64,000 bases of DNA from Paenibacillus antarcticus (GCF_001637225.1 NZ_LVJI01000007.1:124001-188000); one strand, 5' to 3'; positions 35,600 to 45,102 are shown, numbered from the stretch's first letter. The notes: generated by a model not told the origin, from the sequence alone. Numbers and translations are program-made.

Positions 35600-36679
35600 C
35601 TATTGCACCCAACGGTTCAACTGTTCCAGTGTGTCTTCTCCAAGTTCACCTAATCTCCATATTGCAATTTTGGGGTATCCACTTTGCCGTAACGTACTCA
35701 TCCACTGAGATAACGTCACATCGTCGGCATACCACACGGTATGCTTGACTAGATCATCATCAATATAATCAAAATACATACTCCCGCTAGCCGCATCACG
35801 CTTTGGAGGATTTACACTCTTTAGGGATAATTGCGATGCCCGCTTCTCCGTCAGTGCAGTCACCTTCCCCTGATCTACCCAGTCAAATCCCCCGGCAGAT
35901 ATAGCTATAATGTTCTCCCCAGGTAATCGATCCATTCTAGCCGCGAGTTGGGTTATAAATGCTAGATCTGCCTTCGGTCCAGGTCCGCTGTGAGTTCCGT
36001 ATAAATTGTATGCCATCATAACGTAAGTTGGCCCTTTAGGAAGTGATAATTTCTCAATAGGCATTCTGGATTCCAATACAATTCTAAGCGTTTTGTCCAT
36101 TGCATCTAACCGTTGATACAATTCTGAATAGAATTCGCAGACGTTACGCCAGTCACTATCCTTGATCTTCTCGTAGTCAATTTCCACGCCACTGAAATCA
36201 TACTTGGTGAGTGTATCTACAATTTCATCGATATGTTTGCTTCGGCTCTTGTCTGTCGCCATAAGTCTTGTGATCAAGTCCGGATCTTTCTGAACCCCCG
36301 TACCATTCTGATTCAAGCGGTCATTCACCAATGTCAGATCTACACCCGTCGACACAATTCCCTTCAACGTATCGAATAGGACTGGCAGAACTTCATTTAT
36401 TTGGTCTGTGAAATAGAGATGGTCCGTCTCATCGAAATATGCTGCGAATACTTGAACGCTTGTCAGTCCACTCGAAATACTCCGAAGATCATCCATACCT
36501 GACTTCCACTGCCAATCTACTACCCATGTCGATAATGTTGGATTAGGATCCACCTTCGTCGGCTTCACTTCCACATGAGACGTATTACCCGACAACCCCT
36601 TAAACATCGCCGTTATGAATAAGATAATCGAAATAGAAGCGATAACTAACCATTTATTCGTCACAATCAACTTACACAC
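35600..36679 (-). CDS. membrane-anchored GH18-like glycosidase of the EPS operon
   Basis: About 359 residues. The start may be GTG 36679 or TTG 36670, which has a better GGAAGG spacing. One N-terminal membrane anchor (about residues 10-28) precedes an extracellular (beta/alpha)8 barrel. The GH18-type catalytic strand reads FSGVEIDYEKI (catalytic Glu after D-Y), with a later MMAYNLYG strand and a final IAIWRLGELG strand, as in spore and chitinase-like hydrolases. It is the last gene of the EPS operon, 27 nt after the deacetylase-like gene. It may trim or release the polymer, as the hydrolase half of PgaB does for PNAG. Confidence 0.82.
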   Translation of the reverse strand: MCKLIVTNKWLVIASISIILFITAMFKGLSGNTSHVEVKPTKVDPNPTLSTWVVDWQWKSGMDDLRSISSGLTSVQVFAAYFDETDHLYFTDQINEVLPVLFDTLKGIVSTGVDLTLVNDRLNQNGTGVQKDPDLITRLMATDKSRSKHIDEIVDTLTKYDFSGVEIDYEKIKDSDWRNVCEFYSELYQRLDAMDKTLRIVLESRMPIEKLSLPKGPTYVMMAYNLYGTHSGPGPKADLAFITQLAARMDRLPGENIIAISAGGFDWVDQGKVTALTEKRASQLSLKSVNPPKRDAASGSMYFDYIDDDLVKHTVWYADDVTLSQWMSTLRQSGYPKIAIWRLGELGEDTLEQLNRWVQ

Positions 36680-36706
36680 CTTCCACTTTGCCCCTTCCTT
36701 CTCATG

Positions 36707-38470
36707 TTAGAAGGTATCAATCGCCCAATCTATAGAAGTATTAATTGCTTTTTGAATTTGGGTGAATATCCCCTTAAGACCCGTTTCCTTACTATTGAAC
36801 ACGACTGACGTATAGTCATTTCCTTGCAATGACTCAACCTTCAAGTCATCAAATACACCATCGTAGATATCATCTTTCTTATGCTGCTCGTTATATTCGG
36901 AACCAAGTGCCACGCCACCTATTCCTATCGTACTATCGATAATCTGTTGATTTAGAATCTGTTCCTTATCCACGCTGACATCAAGCTTATCTCCTTGAAC
37001 TGTAATTTCAAGATTTCTTGTCTGCTGAACATTGACTGGATATGCATCCTCAGAGGTTAAAGCACCGTTAGATGTCTGCTGTTGTGTATACACGGTAGCC
37101 TTTTCAAGCGCAAGATCTTCCGAACGCCATTCAACACGATCTAATGTACGTGTGTAGATTTGCTCAACGGCATGTCCCGGCTTCTTTTGATCCACGTAGA
37201 TTATGTTATTGTCCAGAGAAACACGAATGTAGGAATCCTTCTTCCTATCGTAGCGGACATAGATACTCTGCTTCCCTACTACATTTCCAGTAAGCTTAGT
37301 CGTAAGTTTAATATCCTGTAACTGCTCGCTTTCTTTTAAGTAGATCTTCCCTTCTCCTGCTGCTGGCGACGTCAGTGCAATTCGACTATCTATATATTCA
37401 GCTGCACCGCTGATTTGCTTCCATTGTTCTGCGCGCTTATCATCACCGTGAATATACTCAACAAGCTGCTGAGTATCCTTCTCAACCTTCATTAAGAGAT
37501 GGTTCGTATACCAGTAAGGCTCTGGCTGCACTCGAGTTAGATCAAAAAGGTTCTGTTGCGTATCATTATACATGTCTCCTTCACGATTGAAATGCATATT
37601 GAAGATACGCTGAATATTCACATCATTTACATCCGAGACTAACGGGTTCATCCCTTCATACAGCGTATTCGCATGCATAATCATATACACATTCGGTACA
37701 AAACCCAATGTATCCATATAAATATCGTTCATCTGTTGGTAGTCCATGTTGATTCTCGATGTCATTTCGTCTCGATTTTCCAGTGGAATCATGTTCTCAT
37801 CCCTAATGAAGTCCATCAAATAATGATTATAGTATTCCACGTTGTCCTTATTACGTAATTGAGTCTCATCCTTCACACCAATATAGCGACCCTCTTTATC
37901 AAAAACATTGATATACGTTAGACGATAACCGTTGGAACCAAGTTCCCAATAGCCCGTCTTCATCATCTTCAGCATATCTTTGGGCTGCAGAAATTTACGA
38001 TCACTATTTCCTATCTTGTTAGCATAAGACAGAAACGTTGCCTTGAAGTTATACTTCTCCAGTAGTGGCTGAGCAAATAAACTTGAGTCGTTACGTCCAT
38101 CCTCAAAAGATAGAAACAAAGCCTTATCAGGCAGTGCCTTCCCCAGCTGATAGTAGTCCATCACATCTTGTTGTGATATCGTCGTATACCCTTGATCATA
38201 CAACGCCTTCAACTGTTGATCTAGTTGCTTCTTTGACACCAATTTCGGAGTTCCCGTACGATCTACGCCAAAATAAGATAAAGCGATAAATCCCTCATGA
38301 TTGGTCCATCTCGACTTCACTGGCTCCGCGTAATCTTTTACACTAAATATAACTTGAAATAACAATATGCCCACAGTTAGCAACATCGCAGCTTGTATGA
38401 TGGTCTTTATGACTTTCTTTCGATCCTTGCGGCGATAATCCAGGGCAGAACCTCGCTTTTCTTTGGTCAT
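36707..38470 (-). CDS. membrane-anchored degenerate polysaccharide deacetylase-like protein
   Basis: 587 residues from the ATG at 38470 (GAGGT nine bases upstream). A single transmembrane helix is at about residues 24-43. A CE4 NodB-like fold follows (about 60-340), but motif 1 is LFLSFEDGRND rather than TFDDG, and the second motif reads ELGSNGYRL without the two metal-binding His. It is thus likely non-catalytic or chemically different. Residues ~370-560 form a beta-rich region (possible carbohydrate-binding, LamG-like). It lies between the synthase and the GH18-like gene of the operon. Confidence 0.75.
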   Translation of the reverse strand: MTKEKRGSALDYRRKDRKKVIKTIIQAAMLLTVGILLFQVIFSVKDYAEPVKSRWTNHEGFIALSYFGVDRTGTPKLVSKKQLDQQLKALYDQGYTTISQQDVMDYYQLGKALPDKALFLSFEDGRNDSSLFAQPLLEKYNFKATFLSYANKIGNSDRKFLQPKDMLKMMKTGYWELGSNGYRLTYINVFDKEGRYIGVKDETQLRNKDNVEYYNHYLMDFIRDENMIPLENRDEMTSRINMDYQQMNDIYMDTLGFVPNVYMIMHANTLYEGMNPLVSDVNDVNIQRIFNMHFNREGDMYNDTQQNLFDLTRVQPEPYWYTNHLLMKVEKDTQQLVEYIHGDDKRAEQWKQISGAAEYIDSRIALTSPAAGEGKIYLKESEQLQDIKLTTKLTGNVVGKQSIYVRYDRKKDSYIRVSLDNNIIYVDQKKPGHAVEQIYTRTLDRVEWRSEDLALEKATVYTQQQTSNGALTSEDAYPVNVQQTRNLEITVQGDKLDVSVDKEQILNQQIIDSTIGIGGVALGSEYNEQHKKDDIYDGVFDDLKVESLQGNDYTSVVFNSKETGLKGIFTQIQKAINTSIDWAIDTF

Positions 38471-38510
38471 TTCTGCCAACCTCACTTATATAAATTCATC
38501 AATAATGGAC

Positions 38511-40385
38511 TTAAAGAGGCAGTCCGCGTTTTTTGTTTTTGTTCTTTCTTGCTTCCTTTTTATTTCTAGCTTCTATATCCTGGGGTGTTTCTCTCGTTCC
38601 CCAAGTCGATTTCCAGAAGGTAACCCAAGCGATAGGCATTTGCCATAACAGTATGAATTCATAGAAAATACAGAATACAAACCCAAAGATCCATAACTTG
38701 CTCTTACGCAATAATAGATGTGCGAGACTCATCAGCATCGCCATGAGTAATAATCCCATGAGGAATGTACCTGGGAACACATGATACATGATCGGAACAT
38801 ACACCAAATTGTACAGTACGATAACAGGCGCAGCGATAGGTACGATTAGACCAATATAGAAGAATAACGTCATGAAAGGTTCCTTACGCCAGATAAAACT
38901 TCCAGCAATGAGCGATTCCCGCAACCATGAGCGTTTCCATCTCATTTGTTGTTTCAAGAAGACCCCCATATCTGAGGGAACAACGGTTGAACAGATTGCA
39001 CGATCCTGATACCCCGTACGATGCGTTCTCAATATAAAGTTCGTCATACTTCGGTCATCACCGAAGGTGGCCGGTTGTCCCAGAAATTTCTGATTAAGCC
39101 AAGCATGGGTATGCTTCTCAATCAGTTCTTTACGATAACAAGATAATGGGCCTGATAAGCAGGTTACACTATCGAACCACGATTCAGCTGCTTTCATAAT
39201 CCGAAAGGCAATGTAATATCTGACGGTCTGTAGCTTCGTTACCGTATTCGTATATTTGTTCTCTACATCTGTTCGACCAGCAACACCACCCATGCGGGGG
39301 TCTTGGAAGGGCTGAACCAGATGCTTAATTGCCATCGGGTCCAGAAAGCTATCCGAATCAACAAACACAACCAAATCATGCTTAGCCATTTCTACACCCT
39401 TCACGAGGGCGACCCGTTTTCCTCCATTTTCCGTTAACACATGCATTCTCAGGCGTTCCTTGGTCATGTATCGATCTGCTTCTCTATGAATCATCTCGAT
39501 CGTCTTCTCTATCTGCTCCACCGACTTATCTGTTGAACGATCATCAACAACGATAACCTCCAACTTATCAATCGGATAATCCTGATTCATACAACTTAAT
39601 ATTGTGCGGTGAATCCATTCCTCTTCATTGAAACAAGGGATGATAATTGATACTCCCGGCATGTAGTCAGGATTAATTGGCACATCCCGATATAGAGCAC
39701 CGAATAAATAACGTGTTAATAGAAATGCCGCAGCTATAAGACTATATAAGTACAGGACCAAATTATATTTGAAATATATAATACTCTCCGCACGCATGAG
39801 CATAATGAATACAACAGCTACAAACAACAACCCACTGGCTGTATACACGGAGTATCCCCATCGCTTCTTCTGGAAATATTCTGTTAGAGGTTTCACAAAT
39901 TCAAATGCAATCATCTGCTTCACTTGATTCTCCACCGTGTGGTCAAATCTGCGGATGATCACTGCCTCCGTCTTGACCCTCGACTCGAAACCTTCAGGCA
40001 TCGTACCTGGTGGGATATCGAATCGAATTGACACGGTATCCTCAACCTTGAAATCGTAAGTGGCCTCCTGTAACTCAACCAATATTCCCGTAGATGAGAT
40101 ATCCACGGCTCGCGCCTTTATACCAGACTTCTTCTTCTGTCCTTTGGCAACAATCAGAACCTCAAAGTCTGCCGTATACCTTAAGCTAAGCATACGTATC
40201 TTGCTGAGATACTCAGAGTCCATTCCCCCGTCAATCGCTGTCGCATCCTGTTCTTGCATACCCCTGCGGTCAAGCGTTACCCTGATATTCTCAGGATCGG
40301 GTACATTGGATAATGTGCGTCTATCTGTTCTTGGAGAAGTTAGTACCTCTTCAATCCTTTTCCTGTGTTTTCGTCTTCTTATCAC
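38511..40385 (-). CDS. processive GT2 glycosyltransferase with N-terminal PilZ domain
   Basis: 624 residues from a GTG. Residues ~60-170 form a PilZ-like domain (VDISSTGILVEL matches DxSxxG; the Arg motif reads R-x4-R rather than R-x3-R). Two membrane spans follow (~180-230). The family 2 catalytic domain has VVDDRSTD, the DSDSFLDP DxD motif, GDDRSM and QMRWKRSW (QxxRW), then four to five C-terminal spans. This is the layout of a hyaluronan/cellulose/PNAG-type synthase that polymerises and exports sugar through its own channel. PilZ implies c-di-GMP activation. Unlike BcsA, the PilZ domain is at the N-terminus. Confidence 0.87.
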   Translation of the reverse strand: MIRRRKHRKRIEEVLTSPRTDRRTLSNVPDPENIRVTLDRRGMQEQDATAIDGGMDSEYLSKIRMLSLRYTADFEVLIVAKGQKKKSGIKARAVDISSTGILVELQEATYDFKVEDTVSIRFDIPPGTMPEGFESRVKTEAVIIRRFDHTVENQVKQMIAFEFVKPLTEYFQKKRWGYSVYTASGLLFVAVVFIMLMRAESIIYFKYNLVLYLYSLIAAAFLLTRYLFGALYRDVPINPDYMPGVSIIIPCFNEEEWIHRTILSCMNQDYPIDKLEVIVVDDRSTDKSVEQIEKTIEMIHREADRYMTKERLRMHVLTENGGKRVALVKGVEMAKHDLVVFVDSDSFLDPMAIKHLVQPFQDPRMGGVAGRTDVENKYTNTVTKLQTVRYYIAFRIMKAAESWFDSVTCLSGPLSCYRKELIEKHTHAWLNQKFLGQPATFGDDRSMTNFILRTHRTGYQDRAICSTVVPSDMGVFLKQQMRWKRSWLRESLIAGSFIWRKEPFMTLFFYIGLIVPIAAPVIVLYNLVYVPIMYHVFPGTFLMGLLLMAMLMSLAHLLLRKSKLWIFGFVFCIFYEFILLWQMPIAWVTFWKSTWGTRETPQDIEARNKKEARKNKNKKRGLPL

Positions 40386-40409
40386 GGTTGTAATTCCCCA
40401 ATCTATTCA

Positions 40410-41723
40410 TTATAGCCTCCAGTAATAGTAGCCTTGACTCTCAAATTCAGCTTTGTTATATACACCTTTGATATCTATCAACACCTTCGATTGACCTTTA
40501 CTGTACATTCGGTCAATATCTTCGAAGCTCATTTGTGCGAATGATTCATGTGCAACAGCCAGAATCAGAACGTTCAATTCACTCAAATCCGATTCTGTAG
40601 ACATCTCAAGTCCATACTCTGAATAGACCTGGCCTTGATCCACTAGGGGATCAACGAGGATAGGGTCGATGCCATACTCCTGAAGCTCTTCAATAATATC
40701 GGTAACTTTCGTATTACGAATATCTGAGGAATCCTCTTTGTAGGATAGACCTAACAATCCTATTCTAGCTTGATTCAAATCAAGTTTCAGACGGACTAGT
40801 ATTTTAATAATATGTTGGGCAATAAATTTACCCATTCCATCATTAATATGACGGCCAGCAAGGATAATCTGTGAATGATAACCAATATCCTCAGCTTTGT
40901 ACGTTAGATAATACGGATCAATACCGATACAGTGCCCTCCCACAAGACCCGGGGAGAAATCAAGGAAATTCCACTTCGTGCTAGCAGCCTTAAGAACCTC
41001 TTTCGTATCGATTCCCATTCGATTGAACAACATCGAAAGCTCATTCATGAAGGCGATGTTAATATCCCGCTGCGCATTTTCAATAACTTTCGCTGCCTCA
41101 GCAACTTTAATACTTTCCGCTCTATATACTCCTGCCTCTATGACTAGCTCGTACACTTTCGCAATGGTTTCCAGTGCTTCCTCATCGATACCAGAAACAA
41201 TCTTCACGATGTTCTCCAGGCGATGAACTCTATCCCCTGGATTAATTCGTTCAGGAGAGTACCCAACCTTAAAGTCCTCACCACAACGCAGGCCCGATTC
41301 CGCCTCCAGAATAGGAATACATATTTCCTCAGTTACCCCCGGATAGACTGTTGACTCGAACACAACGATGGCACCCTTGGTCAGTTTCTTGGCTACAATT
41401 CGACTGGCACTTTGAACATATTTCAGGTCCGGCACATTCCCGCTTTGGACGGGTGTAGGAACCGCTATAATGAAGAATTTCACGCCATTCAGTTGTTCTA
41501 CATCCGAAGTGAAGTCTACGGAACAGTCTCTGATATCTACATCCATCATCTCACCCGTAGCATCGATGCCATTACGATATCCATTTACCTTCTGCTCATT
41601 TATATCAAATCCAATGACGTTCACTCTTTTTGAAAACGCAACAGCTATAGGGAGTCCCACATAGCCAAGTCCGATGACAGCCAATTTCTCTTGAAGTTCA
41701 ACTATGTTTTCATAAAGTTCCAT
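40410..41723 (-). CDS. nucleotide-sugar 6-dehydrogenase (TviB/WbpA family)
   Basis: 437 residues from ATG 41723, with GGGG ten bases upstream; ATG 41732 is an alternative. Rossmann NAD motif GLGYVGLPIAVAF, catalytic segment GLVGGHCIGIDPYYL (Cys nucleophile) and the C-terminal GLSYKEDSSDIRNTK motif. It oxidises a UDP-HexNAc, such as UDP-GalNAc or UDP-GlcNAc, to the uronic acid with two NAD+. That activated sugar would feed the synthase 24 nt downstream, predicting an acidic amino-sugar polymer. The exact substrate is not decidable by eye. Confidence 0.9.
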   Translation of the reverse strand: MELYENIVELQEKLAVIGLGYVGLPIAVAFSKRVNVIGFDINEQKVNGYRNGIDATGEMMDVDIRDCSVDFTSDVEQLNGVKFFIIAVPTPVQSGNVPDLKYVQSASRIVAKKLTKGAIVVFESTVYPGVTEEICIPILEAESGLRCGEDFKVGYSPERINPGDRVHRLENIVKIVSGIDEEALETIAKVYELVIEAGVYRAESIKVAEAAKVIENAQRDINIAFMNELSMLFNRMGIDTKEVLKAASTKWNFLDFSPGLVGGHCIGIDPYYLTYKAEDIGYHSQIILAGRHINDGMGKFIAQHIIKILVRLKLDLNQARIGLLGLSYKEDSSDIRNTKVTDIIEELQEYGIDPILVDPLVDQGQVYSEYGLEMSTESDLSELNVLILAVAHESFAQMSFEDIDRMYSKGQSKVLIDIKGVYNKAEFESQGYYYWRL

Positions 41724-41748
41724 CTCATTCATTCCCCGTTTTTATAGA

Positions 41749-43206
41749 CTATTGCTCTTCAATTAAATCTGCCATTTTTACGAATGTAAATCCCTTGCTC
41801 TTCATCCCATCTAGTATTCTTGGCAATGCCTCAATGGTATGAATGTCATCAAGCATATGTAGCAAAATGATACTTCCTCTTTCCGACTTCGTCATAATAT
41901 CATGGACAATATCATTTGCACTGTTGGAGGAATCCCAATCTAGTGCAGTTACTTCATACATCGCAATGTTGGGATATCCCGTAGCAGCGATGGCCTTCGC
42001 CCTTTCATCATCTACAACGCCAGTCGGCGGACGAAATAACATCACTGGCTGTTGCTGAATCGCATCTGTAATCACTTGGTGAGCTTTCACCAGATCCTCT
42101 TGCAGTTCCTTTGGTGTTATGGAAGTAACCACCGGATGATTGTAGGAATGATTTGCAACGTCATGCCCCCCCTCGACGATAGCTCTCGCAAGATTTGGGT
42201 TAGTCTCCACACCCTTTGCCCTCAAAAAGAAGGTCGCAACCGTATCATGTTCTGCTAATATATCCAGGATCTTTGTTATCGTTTTATCACTTCCCCAATC
42301 ATCAAAGGTAAGTGCAACCTGTTTCTTATTCGTGTTCACTTTATAAATAAGCTCGTATTTCTCGTCTTGATAGTCCAAATTGATTTTAGCCGCATCGTAA
42401 CCAGGGATTTGCTCCAGCGGCTTTCTCACACCACCGTTCTCCACCAATTGTTCTAATCGAATTAGCTTATACCCGATCTCATCTGCCGCCTCCGCAATAT
42501 ACTTAATAGATGAGATAACTTCAGGGTTAATATCGGTGTTTAACGAAATAATCCCCCCTCTGGAGATGTACCTCTTCACGTAATCACCTATGGTCTTTGC
42601 ATCCTTCATGTCTCGATCCTTGGGATTGATGTTGTAGCTGACTACAGCTTCCATCCCATTATGCGCCGCAGCTAAGCGTACATCATCAGTGAAATCACCG
42701 GATTTGGTCCGCACATACTTGGGGGTCACGCCTGTTTCTTTCGCAATAACCTGATTACTCAGTTTAATTTCCTTATAAATCTGTTCATAACTAAGCTTAC
42801 TCATGTCCAGCCCATTCAGCGTGTTACTCTCAATCTCATGGCCCCGATCCAAGATGTCTTTCGCGATATCTGGTTCTTCCGCCACTCTCATCCCTGGTAG
42901 AAAGAAGGTTGCCTTAATATGATAGGTATCTAGTTCATCTAATAGTTTCTTCATGGTCTCAGCATCACCCATCCCGTTAAAGGAAAGTGACAGCTCCCGC
43001 TTAGCGGTATACACCATCGAAATCTCCCTACTCTTCTCACCTGTATATCGTGTAATCGGTTGATCCACTTCGCTCTTAGTATTCAGATTATTAGTAGAAT
43101 CGTCTCTACTTCCAGATGTCCCGCAGCCTGCAATAAATAACAGCGCAAGCACGATGATCATAGGGGCGAAATGTCGTCTGGCTATTTCCTCTCGACCTAC
43201 GTCCAT
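41749..43206 (-). CDS. lipoprotein with two CE4 deacetylase domains (one degenerate)
   Basis: 485 residues, ATG with AAAGGAG upstream. Lipoprotein signal with FIAGCG at about 24-28. Domain 1 (about 60-245) is NodB-like but has SFNGMGD in place of TFDDG and SNTLN in place of HSxxH. Domain 2 (about 275-480) has all catalytic motifs: ALTFDDWGSD, ANHSYNHP, RPPTG and ILLHMLDD. Only the second should remove N-acetyl groups. It is the first gene of the EPS operon, so the polymer is probably modified outside the membrane after synthesis. Confidence 0.88.
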   Translation of the reverse strand: MDVGREEIARRHFAPMIIVLALLFIAGCGTSGSRDDSTNNLNTKSEVDQPITRYTGEKSREISMVYTAKRELSLSFNGMGDAETMKKLLDELDTYHIKATFFLPGMRVAEEPDIAKDILDRGHEIESNTLNGLDMSKLSYEQIYKEIKLSNQVIAKETGVTPKYVRTKSGDFTDDVRLAAAHNGMEAVVSYNINPKDRDMKDAKTIGDYVKRYISRGGIISLNTDINPEVISSIKYIAEAADEIGYKLIRLEQLVENGGVRKPLEQIPGYDAAKINLDYQDEKYELIYKVNTNKKQVALTFDDWGSDKTITKILDILAEHDTVATFFLRAKGVETNPNLARAIVEGGHDVANHSYNHPVVTSITPKELQEDLVKAHQVITDAIQQQPVMLFRPPTGVVDDERAKAIAATGYPNIAMYEVTALDWDSSNSANDIVHDIMTKSERGSIILLHMLDDIHTIEALPRILDGMKSKGFTFVKMADLIEEQ

Positions 43207-43354
43207 ACCTCTACTCCTTTATATAAACGTTATACTTTCATTTACCCCTTATCGTATCACATGAATATGCGCAGAAAAATTAACCATTTGCCCTAATTAA
43301 ATCCATACGATTCATCCCCGTAATAATTCCTTCTTTTGCTTCTAACTAAGTAAA

Positions 43355-43395
43355 CAAGAATTAACCCGATCGTAAATCGACCGGGTTAATTCTTG
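43355..43395 (-). terminator. strong terminator after the SRPBCC/AKR pair
   Basis: CAAGAATTAACCCG (43355-43368) pairs perfectly with 43382-43395, with further partial pairing inside. The minus strand continues TTTACTT. It also insulates the EPS operon promoter region (43207-43354). Confidence 0.85.
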
Positions 43396-43424
43396 GATAT
43401 ACTAGTAGAGCCTATTATTTAAGA

Positions 43425-43841
43425 TCAATTCGGAAATGCTTGTCGCAATGCTGCCAGTCCATCCTTATAGATACCATGGAATAGATTAATGACCTCTTCG
43501 TCACTAACCCCTACAGGAGTGAAGCTGCCCGACCACTCCACGAGCGATGATTGGCTGCCATCAAGCTCACGAACGTGAATTGTGGATAGATAATTAGTGA
43601 CTGGAAATGGTGATTCCATAATGGAGTAGGTGTATGCGCGCTCCTTGTTGTTGAATGCTTCCAAGCGCTCTATTATTACATTTCCATCAGGGTTAGCAAG
43701 CTTACGCACGCGTCCACCTTGGCTCAATTCGCTTCTGGGTATATATGGTAGCCAGTCCGGTAGTGAGTTAAAGCCACCAATCAATTTCCATACCTGATCA
43801 GGCGAAGCTGGGATTTCTAGCGTTGTCGTAGTCTGTGTCAT
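43425..43841 (-). CDS. SRPBCC-family protein (polyketide cyclase/START-like)
   Basis: 138 residues with AAAAGGAG upstream. The START-like pattern is clear: an initial strand (TTTLEIPASPDQVWKLIGGF), an early WLPYI segment, middle strands and a long C-terminal helix (VINLFHGIYKDGLAALRQAF). These proteins bind hydrophobic ligands; no specific role is known. It begins 5 nt after the aldo-keto reductase gene, so the pair is co-transcribed. Confidence 0.82.
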   Translation of the reverse strand: MTQTTTTLEIPASPDQVWKLIGGFNSLPDWLPYIPRSELSQGGRVRKLANPDGNVIIERLEAFNNKERAYTYSIMESPFPVTNYLSTIHVRELDGSQSSLVEWSGSFTPVGVSDEEVINLFHGIYKDGLAALRQAFPN

Positions 43842-43846
43842 ATCGA

Positions 43847-44866
43847 TTACTCCTTTTGAGAATTTATTGGCAATGGTGCGTTATCTGCCACCAGTCTCTG
43901 ATCGCGCATTTCCTGCCAGAATTCGGCCGGAATAACAGTATTCAATGCAGCCTGGTCCTCTGCAATTCGCTCCGGTCGGCTAGCACCAGGGATAACCGCA
44001 GCAACTGCCGGATTGGCCAGTGCAAATTGCAGGGCAGCAGCCTTGATACTGGTATCGTGGCGCTGTGCTATGCTCTTCATCCGCTCGACCTTCGCAATAA
44101 TCTCTTGTGATGCCTTCTGATACTCGAAATGAGTACCTCCAGCCAAGATGCCTGAGCTGTATGGGCCCCCGACAATAATATTCACATTTTTATCTACGGC
44201 GGAGGGCATTAATCGTTGTAGTGCACGCTCATGATCGAGCAACGTATAGCGACCAGCGAGCAAGAATGCATCCGGCTTCGCTTCGTCCAGTTCCAGCGTG
44301 ATTTCAATTGGTTCTACGCGGTTCACTCCAAGTCCCCAAGACTTAATTACTCCTTCTTCGCGCAATTGTGTCAGTACACGAAATGCCCCCGTTCTTGCCG
44401 TTTCAAAATGCGAGATCCACTCGTCTCCATAAAAATCCTGTGCTATATCATGAATGTAGACGATGTCCAGACGGTCAGTCTTCAAACGTTTCAGGCTTTG
44501 CTCGATAGAACGAAGGGTGGCGTCTGCACTATAGTCGTTGACGATCTTATTCTTACGTCCAAATTCAAACAGTCCCCCCTTCTCTCCCAAGTCACGCAAG
44601 GTTGGGTCTTCGAGTTCGTCCAGAATCAGCCGGCCTACTTTTGTACTCAATACATATTCATCGCGATTGCGTTTCGACAATGCTTCACCAAGGCGAATCT
44701 CGGCCAGACCGGCACCATAGAATGGAGCACTGTCGAAATAACGAATGCCATGCTCCCATGCCGCATCCACAGTTGCCATTGCTTCTTCTTCTGGGATATC
44801 ACGAAACATATTTCCAAGCGGAGCAGTACCAAAACCCAATTTACCCTGAAACAGATTGTCCTTCAT
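43847..44866 (-). CDS. aldo/keto reductase
   Basis: 339 residues from the ATG at 44866, with AGGAGG ten bases upstream; upstream in-frame codons to 44947 lack a site. It is a TIM-barrel AKR: GFGTAPLGNMF, the catalytic Tyr region RYFDSAPFYGAG, Lys in LSTKVGR, His in DIVYIHDI, and a late NADP segment VIPGASRPERI. It is nearest to D-threo-aldose dehydrogenase/pyridoxal-type AKRs. Upstream lie two 19-bp tandem repeats that may bind a regulator. Confidence 0.88.
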   Translation of the reverse strand: MKDNLFQGKLGFGTAPLGNMFRDIPEEEAMATVDAAWEHGIRYFDSAPFYGAGLAEIRLGEALSKRNRDEYVLSTKVGRLILDELEDPTLRDLGEKGGLFEFGRKNKIVNDYSADATLRSIEQSLKRLKTDRLDIVYIHDIAQDFYGDEWISHFETARTGAFRVLTQLREEGVIKSWGLGVNRVEPIEITLELDEAKPDAFLLAGRYTLLDHERALQRLMPSAVDKNVNIIVGGPYSSGILAGGTHFEYQKASQEIIAKVERMKSIAQRHDTSIKAAALQFALANPAVAAVIPGASRPERIAEDQAALNTVIPAEFWQEMRDQRLVADNAPLPINSQKE

Positions 44867-45018
44867 TATAATAAATCCTCCTATATGAATTGATGAGATA
44901 CGAGTTATGACTATTTCCATTATGAAAAATATTTCCCGTAAGCTCATCGCTCAAGTTGTTTTTATCTTACAAGCCCCATTATGAAATATATAAACATAAA
45001 TGTATATTACGCACATTA

Positions 45019-45056
45019 AAGTACCGTAGGTACCAATAAGTACTGTAGGTACTAAT
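45019..45056. repeat. two 19-bp tandem repeats upstream of the aldo-keto reductase
   Basis: AAGTACCGTAGGTACCAAT (45019-45037) is followed directly by AAGTACTGTAGGTACTAAT (45038-45056), with a third partial AAGTA. Each unit holds a small GTAC...GTAC palindrome. The repeats lie about 150 nt before the reductase start and 50 nt from the LysR terminator, whose arms share AAGTACCGT. Confidence 0.8.
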
Positions 45057-45102
45057 AAGTATCTCTTTAATGGTGAATTGAATTCATCTGTCATACGAAA
45101 AA

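Noticed and set aside
44231-44893. 220-residue plus-strand frame
   Set aside because: Antisense to the aldo-keto reductase; no ribosome site or known motifs.
45019-45060. CRISPR-like repeats
   Set aside because: Only two contiguous units with no spacers and no cas genes anywhere in the window.
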